From: Pyrobaculum sp.
GTDB taxonomy: Archaea; Thermoproteota; Thermoprotei; Thermoproteales; Thermoproteaceae
Direction of reading: 5' to 3'
NCBI GenBank assembly: GCA_009903905.1
Contig: WYEI01000047.1
Span: 1 to 8,325 of the forward strand
Length of the DNA stretch: 8,325 nucleotides
The notes beneath the pieces are model-generated. The model saw nothing but the letters and a program-made list of their open reading frames with translations, searched no databases and was not told the DNA's origin. Shown here piece by piece: positions 6,280 to 8,325 of this stretch. How positions within the stretch are numbered: position 1 is the first letter of the stretch; the number at the start of each line of letters is the position of its first letter. A program made the position numbers and the translations under genes.

Positions 6280-6569
6280 CAACAAAGTTTCTCGCCTGTT
6301 CTTATTCTATATGCCTGCTCCACTGACAGCACGAATACCCTGCCGTCCCCCACGGAGCCTGTCTTCGCCGTCTTCAATATGGTGTTCACCACCTTCTCCA
6401 CCTCCTTCTCGTTTACCACAATATCCACAGCGACGCGGGGGGTCAAGGCGTCGTATACTTCGCCGCCTATCACAACGACGCCGCCCTCGCCTCCCATACC
6501 CTCCACCTCTCTATACACCGTGGCGCCCTGTATCCCCGAGTCCACCAGCGCCTTAAGGACCTCAGGCAA
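6279..6569 (-). CDS. PII nitrogen regulatory protein (main frame; N-terminus split off by frameshift)
   Basis: PII trimers sense ATP/ADP and 2-oxoglutarate and, next to amt, normally plug the ammonium channel. From the TTG at 6569 this frame gives 96 residues: VLKALVDSGIQGATV (helix 1 and strand 2), a T-loop at about 22-45, the B-loop TGSVGDGRVFV (70-80) and the C-terminal RIRTGE (88-93), which bind the nucleotide phosphates. It lacks the first beta strand of the fold (usual AIIKP region), which is encoded just upstream in another frame (6562-6615). A GGAGG (6580-6576) six nt before the TTG gives a good ribosome-binding site, and CTTATAAG (6600-6593) is a possible internal TATA box. The T-loop is about two residues shorter than in E. 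coli GlnB, with E for Q39, R for K58 and no tyrosine at the Y51 position by my alignment, so uridylylation is unlikely. It could be a working truncated protein, a frameshift-expressed one, a broken gene or a sequence error. Confidence 0.88.
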   Translation of the reverse strand: MPEVLKALVDSGIQGATVYREVEGMGGEGGVVVIGGEVYDALTPRVAVDIVVNEKEVEKVVNTILKTAKTGSVGDGRVFVLSVEQAYRIRTGEKLC

Positions 6570-6575
6570 CCTCTC

Positions 6576-6580
6576 CCTCC
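6576..6580 (-). promoter_or_regulatory. Shine-Dalgarno GGAGG before the PII TTG
   Basis: GGAGG on the minus strand lies six nt upstream of the TTG at 6569. It may allow initiation of the shorter PII frame, or, as in bacterial prfB, an internal SD-like sequence could promote +1 slippage of ribosomes coming from the ATG at 6615. Confidence 0.45.
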
Positions 6581-6592
6581 TTAATTATCGCC

Positions 6593-6600
6593 CTTATAAG
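6593..6600 (-). promoter_or_regulatory. Possible internal TATA box before the PII main frame
   Basis: CTTATAAG is centred about 27 nt upstream of the TTG at 6569, the spacing for a leaderless start at that codon. It lies just past the end of amt. If active, PII-nadE would also be made without amt. The box is short and could be chance. Confidence 0.3.
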
Positions 6601-6607
6601 AAGACAC

Positions 6608-7852
6608 CTAGCCATAGCCCACCTTGTGGTCAATGGCATCTAGCCCCACTATTTCCTCCTCATGCGTAGTCCTGTACTTAATCAACAACAGTCTCACAAA
6701 TACATACGTCGTAGCCGCTACGAACCCCAGCGCCAACACCATGCCGAGCCACTGCACCGCCACGAACCCGAAGCCGCCGCCGTATATCAAGCCGCGCATG
6801 CCGCTGATTTCCGGATGCGCCAGCACAGGCACCATCATGCTACCCACTATTCCGTTGAATCCATGCACAGGCAGGCTCCCCACCGGATCATCTATCACAT
6901 AGAACCTTTCCACAATTTTAATGCCGTAGTAAGTTATGACGCCTGCAACAATGCCGACAACAAAGGCAAGAGCCTGCTCTATGAAGCCGGCCAGAGGGGT
7001 TATCATAACTAGTCCGCCTAGTACGCCTGATATGGCCATGATGGGGCTCCACGCCCTCTCCGCGGCCTTGGACAGCAACAAGGCAACGAAGCCGCCCAGG
7101 CTCCCCGCCACGGCGGTGTTCGCAATGGCGTATCCCGTCTGTTCCGATACGACAAGCGTAGAGCCTCCGTTGAACCCGAACCATCCAAAGAAGAGGAGGC
7201 TGGTCCCTATTATGGCCAACGAGAGCTCTGGCCTCATAGCCTCCACCGCCTCCTTATACGCAAACTCAGCCCTTACTCTGACGCCGCCGTTTAGCTGATA
7301 CCTCCTCAGGCTGGGCCCCAGCAACATGGTTATTATGAGGCCAGCTAATCCAGCATAGGCGTGGACCACGGTCCCGCCTGCGAAGTCTCTAACCCCTAGG
7401 CCCGGCGCCAGCCCCGTTATGTCGCCAAGCGACGCAAGCCATCCGCCGCCCCACACCCACGAAGCGACCAGCGGCCACTGCACCGCGGAGAAAAACACTG
7501 CAAACAACAGCCATCCATTGAATTTAAGCCTTTCAGGCGCCCCGGCAAATATGAGGGCTAACGTGACAGCCCCGAAGACGCCGAGGAAAAACGCGTAGAT
7601 ATACATCGGTATACCTACGCCGTTGCCCGTGGGGTAGAACCCGTCTTTTGTAACGCTACCGAAGTATATGGGAAACACGGCGAACCATATGGGCAGAAAC
7701 ACGGCGACGGCGAGCAACCCCTTCATTAAGCCGTTTATTACATTGCGACGCCTTACTAGACCTGCCTCGAGGAATCCTATGGCAGGTACCATTAGGAACA
7801 CCAAGACCGCGCTTACGGCAGTCCATAGGGTTGAGGTTTGGTCCACCTGCAT
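6608..7852 (-). CDS. amt: Ammonium transporter, Amt/MEP family
   Basis: Membrane channel that takes up ammonium, a trimer with about eleven transmembrane helices per chain. The 414 residues from the ATG at 7852 show many hydrophobic spans and the family signatures: FLEAGLVRRRN (27-37), FAGAPERLKF (102-111), SWVWGGGW (131-138), DFAGGTVVH (156-164, with D156/157-region aspartate and pore histidine H164), FFGWFGFNGGS (221-231), DPVGSLPVHGFNGIVGS (322-338, second pore histidine H330). The C-terminal tail EEEIVGLDAIDHKVGYG keeps the E..GLD...H pattern important for gating and PII binding. No signal peptide is visible, as in archaeal Amt proteins. A longer frame from TTG 7912 would add 20 polar residues not seen in relatives; a TATA-like AGATATTT (7880-7873) about 25 nt before 7852 supports the shorter form. 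Its end overlaps the PII start by 8 nt. Confidence 0.95.
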   Translation of the reverse strand: MQVDQTSTLWTAVSAVLVFLMVPAIGFLEAGLVRRRNVINGLMKGLLAVAVFLPIWFAVFPIYFGSVTKDGFYPTGNGVGIPMYIYAFFLGVFGAVTLALIFAGAPERLKFNGWLLFAVFFSAVQWPLVASWVWGGGWLASLGDITGLAPGLGVRDFAGGTVVHAYAGLAGLIITMLLGPSLRRYQLNGGVRVRAEFAYKEAVEAMRPELSLAIIGTSLLFFGWFGFNGGSTLVVSEQTGYAIANTAVAGSLGGFVALLLSKAAERAWSPIMAISGVLGGLVMITPLAGFIEQALAFVVGIVAGVITYYGIKIVERFYVIDDPVGSLPVHGFNGIVGSMMVPVLAHPEISGMRGLIYGGGFGFVAVQWLGMVLALGFVAATTYVFVRLLLIKYRTTHEEEIVGLDAIDHKVGYG

Positions 7853-7872
7853 GGGGTGGAAAACTGTATTGC

Positions 7873-8010
7873 AAATATCTCTTACCTGAACTCCAGGATT
7901 GAAACACGACAAGTCTCGTTAAATCCTCCCATATATTCGGAATTTTTCTCAAACATCATGCGGGCAATTTGAAAACATATCCGCACGCAGGACACCCCCT
8001 ATTTATAAAA
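7873..8010 (-). promoter_or_regulatory. Promoter region of amt with three TATA-like boxes
   Basis: On the minus strand: TTTTATAAAT (8010-8001), the strongest box, followed by a G-rich stretch, predicting a start near 7978; AATATAT (7937-7931) with an A-rich upstream element, start near 7908; and AGATATTT (7880-7873), start near 7851, at the preferred amt ATG. The nested boxes suggest either condition-dependent starts or a leader of up to about 125 nt. GGGAGG (7930-7925) lies in the leader but about 14 nt before the TTG at 7912, too far for a normal ribosome-binding site. Confidence 0.4.
7882..7956 (-). CDS. Possible 24-codon leader ORF before amt
   Basis: An ATG at 7956 opens a 24-codon frame, M-F-E-K-N-S-E-Y-M-G-G-F..., ending in TAA at 7884-7882, 30 nt before the amt ATG. 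It would begin about 22 nt into a transcript from the TATA box at 8001-8010. No ribosome-binding site and no family; it may well be chance. Confidence 0.15.
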   Translation of the reverse strand: MFEKNSEYMGGFNETCRVSILEFR

Positions 8011-8188
8011 CAAAGAGCATATCTAGATAAAGTTGATATGAGAATGACTTGCAATATCCAAGCCTATATATCTACAAAAACATTTATGGAATTGTAAGGC
8101 CCCTCGTTATCCTATGTAAGCCACAGCACACCTCTCACACGCAAAAGCGCTATGAGCTTTGCAAGAGCCTAAGCCGTCACAAACTAAG
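7913..8188. other. Spacer between GDH and amt
   Basis: Besides the amt promoter boxes and the hairpin after GDH, it contains an AT-rich patch (about 8020-8095) with a GATATATAGG word on the minus strand and a short inverted repeat TGCGG (7959-7963) / CCGCA (7981-7985). I see no tRNA, C/D-box RNA or mobile element. Confidence 0.45.
8141..8162 (-). repeat. Imperfect hairpin after the GDH gene
   Basis: GCAAAAGC (8141-8148) and GCTTTGC (8156-8162) can pair with one bulged base around a 7-nt loop, about 27-48 nt past the GDH stop on the minus strand. It may be a 3' end structure of the GDH message. No T-run follows directly, so terminator function is doubtful. Confidence 0.3.
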
Positions 8189-8325
8189 CTAGATCCATCC
8201 TCTTAGTTTCATGGCTTTGTATATTCTTTCTAGTGCGGTGGCTATTGCGGCGTCGCGCATGGTCCATTCTTTTTCTTTTTGCCATCTGTCGTATACCTTG
8301 GACACGTTGTTTATCATTATTGCCT
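8189..8325 (-). CDS. Glutamate dehydrogenase, C-terminal end (partial)
   Basis: Only the last 44 residues are in the window; the gene continues beyond 8325. The ending [19 protein letters not shown] followed by KLRGWI and a TAG matches the conserved C-terminus of hexameric glutamate dehydrogenases (the MRDAAY...RV..AM..RGW pattern), as in archaeal GDHs. The enzyme interconverts 2-oxoglutarate plus ammonia and glutamate with NAD(P)H; cofactor choice cannot be judged from this piece. It is co-oriented with the downstream amt-PII-nadE unit, with a 276-336 nt gap containing separate promoter boxes, so it is probably a separate transcript. The visible codons favour A-ending forms (ATA, AAA, AGA, CTA) more than the neighbouring genes do. 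Confidence 0.88.
   Translation of the reverse strand, partial: AIMINNVSKVYDRWQKEKEWTMRDAAIATALERIYKAMKLRGWI

Larger units (their letters stand above)
6562..6615 (-). other. Out-of-frame N-terminal segment of the PII gene
   Basis: From an ATG at 6615 that overlaps the amt stop by 8 nt (ATGGCTAG), this frame encodes MARCLLIRAIIKEGEVA and ends at TGA 6564-6562. Its IRAIIK matches the first strand of PII proteins (VTVIIK in E. coli GlnK). Dropping one base in the purine run at 6570-6580 joins it to the main frame as AIIKEERLPEVLKAL, with exactly the spacing of the family (AIIKPFKLDDVREAL). So this is real PII coding sequence separated from the rest by an apparent +1 shift, which must lie between 6565 and 6584. 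Confidence 0.8.

Noticed and set aside
7656..7952. 98-codon minus-strand frame overlapping the amt start
   Set aside because: Out-of-frame shadow of amt with no hydrophobic segments or motifs.

Overview
The window is a nitrogen-assimilation cluster with every well-supported gene on the minus strand. It looks like a hyperthermophilic crenarchaeon of the Pyrobaculum/Thermoproteales type. The signs are an archaeal asparagine synthetase built from a class II tRNA-synthetase core, a glutamate synthase split into single-domain proteins, TATA boxes about 26 nt upstream of start codons (leaderless messages), heavy use of AGG/AGA and ATA codons, and GTG/TTG starts. The genus is inferred by eye; no search was run.

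Layout in the direction of transcription (high to low coordinate): the C-terminal end of a glutamate dehydrogenase (8189-8325); a 276-336 nt spacer with several TATA-like boxes; then a tightly packed amt - PII - nadE unit (7852 to 5434) whose genes overlap. After a gene-free stretch of about 330 nt comes a two-gene glutamate synthase unit: a class II glutamine amidotransferase (4414-5106) overlapping an FMN-type glutamate synthase domain (3062-4420). After another 228 nt comes the asparagine synthetase gene (1784-2833) with its own promoter. A 417-nt AT-rich spacer follows, holding a possible 37-codon membrane peptide. Last is glutamine synthetase glnA (65-1360), and about 45 nt beyond its stop the edge of another gene may begin.

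The genes fit together. Amt brings in ammonium and PII should sense nitrogen status. GDH, glutamine synthetase, the asparagine synthetase and NadE all consume ammonia directly, and the split glutamate synthase would return glutamine nitrogen to glutamate.

Most unusual points: (1) the PII gene is split by an apparent +1 frameshift, with its first beta strand encoded in the frame that starts inside the end of amt and the rest in a second frame with its own Shine-Dalgarno/TTG start; (2) PII is coupled to an NAD synthetase gene by a TGATG stop-start overlap; (3) the glutamate synthase FMN protein has a single cysteine, so it cannot carry the usual [3Fe-4S] cluster, and its amidotransferase partner is of the GATase_4/YafJ type.
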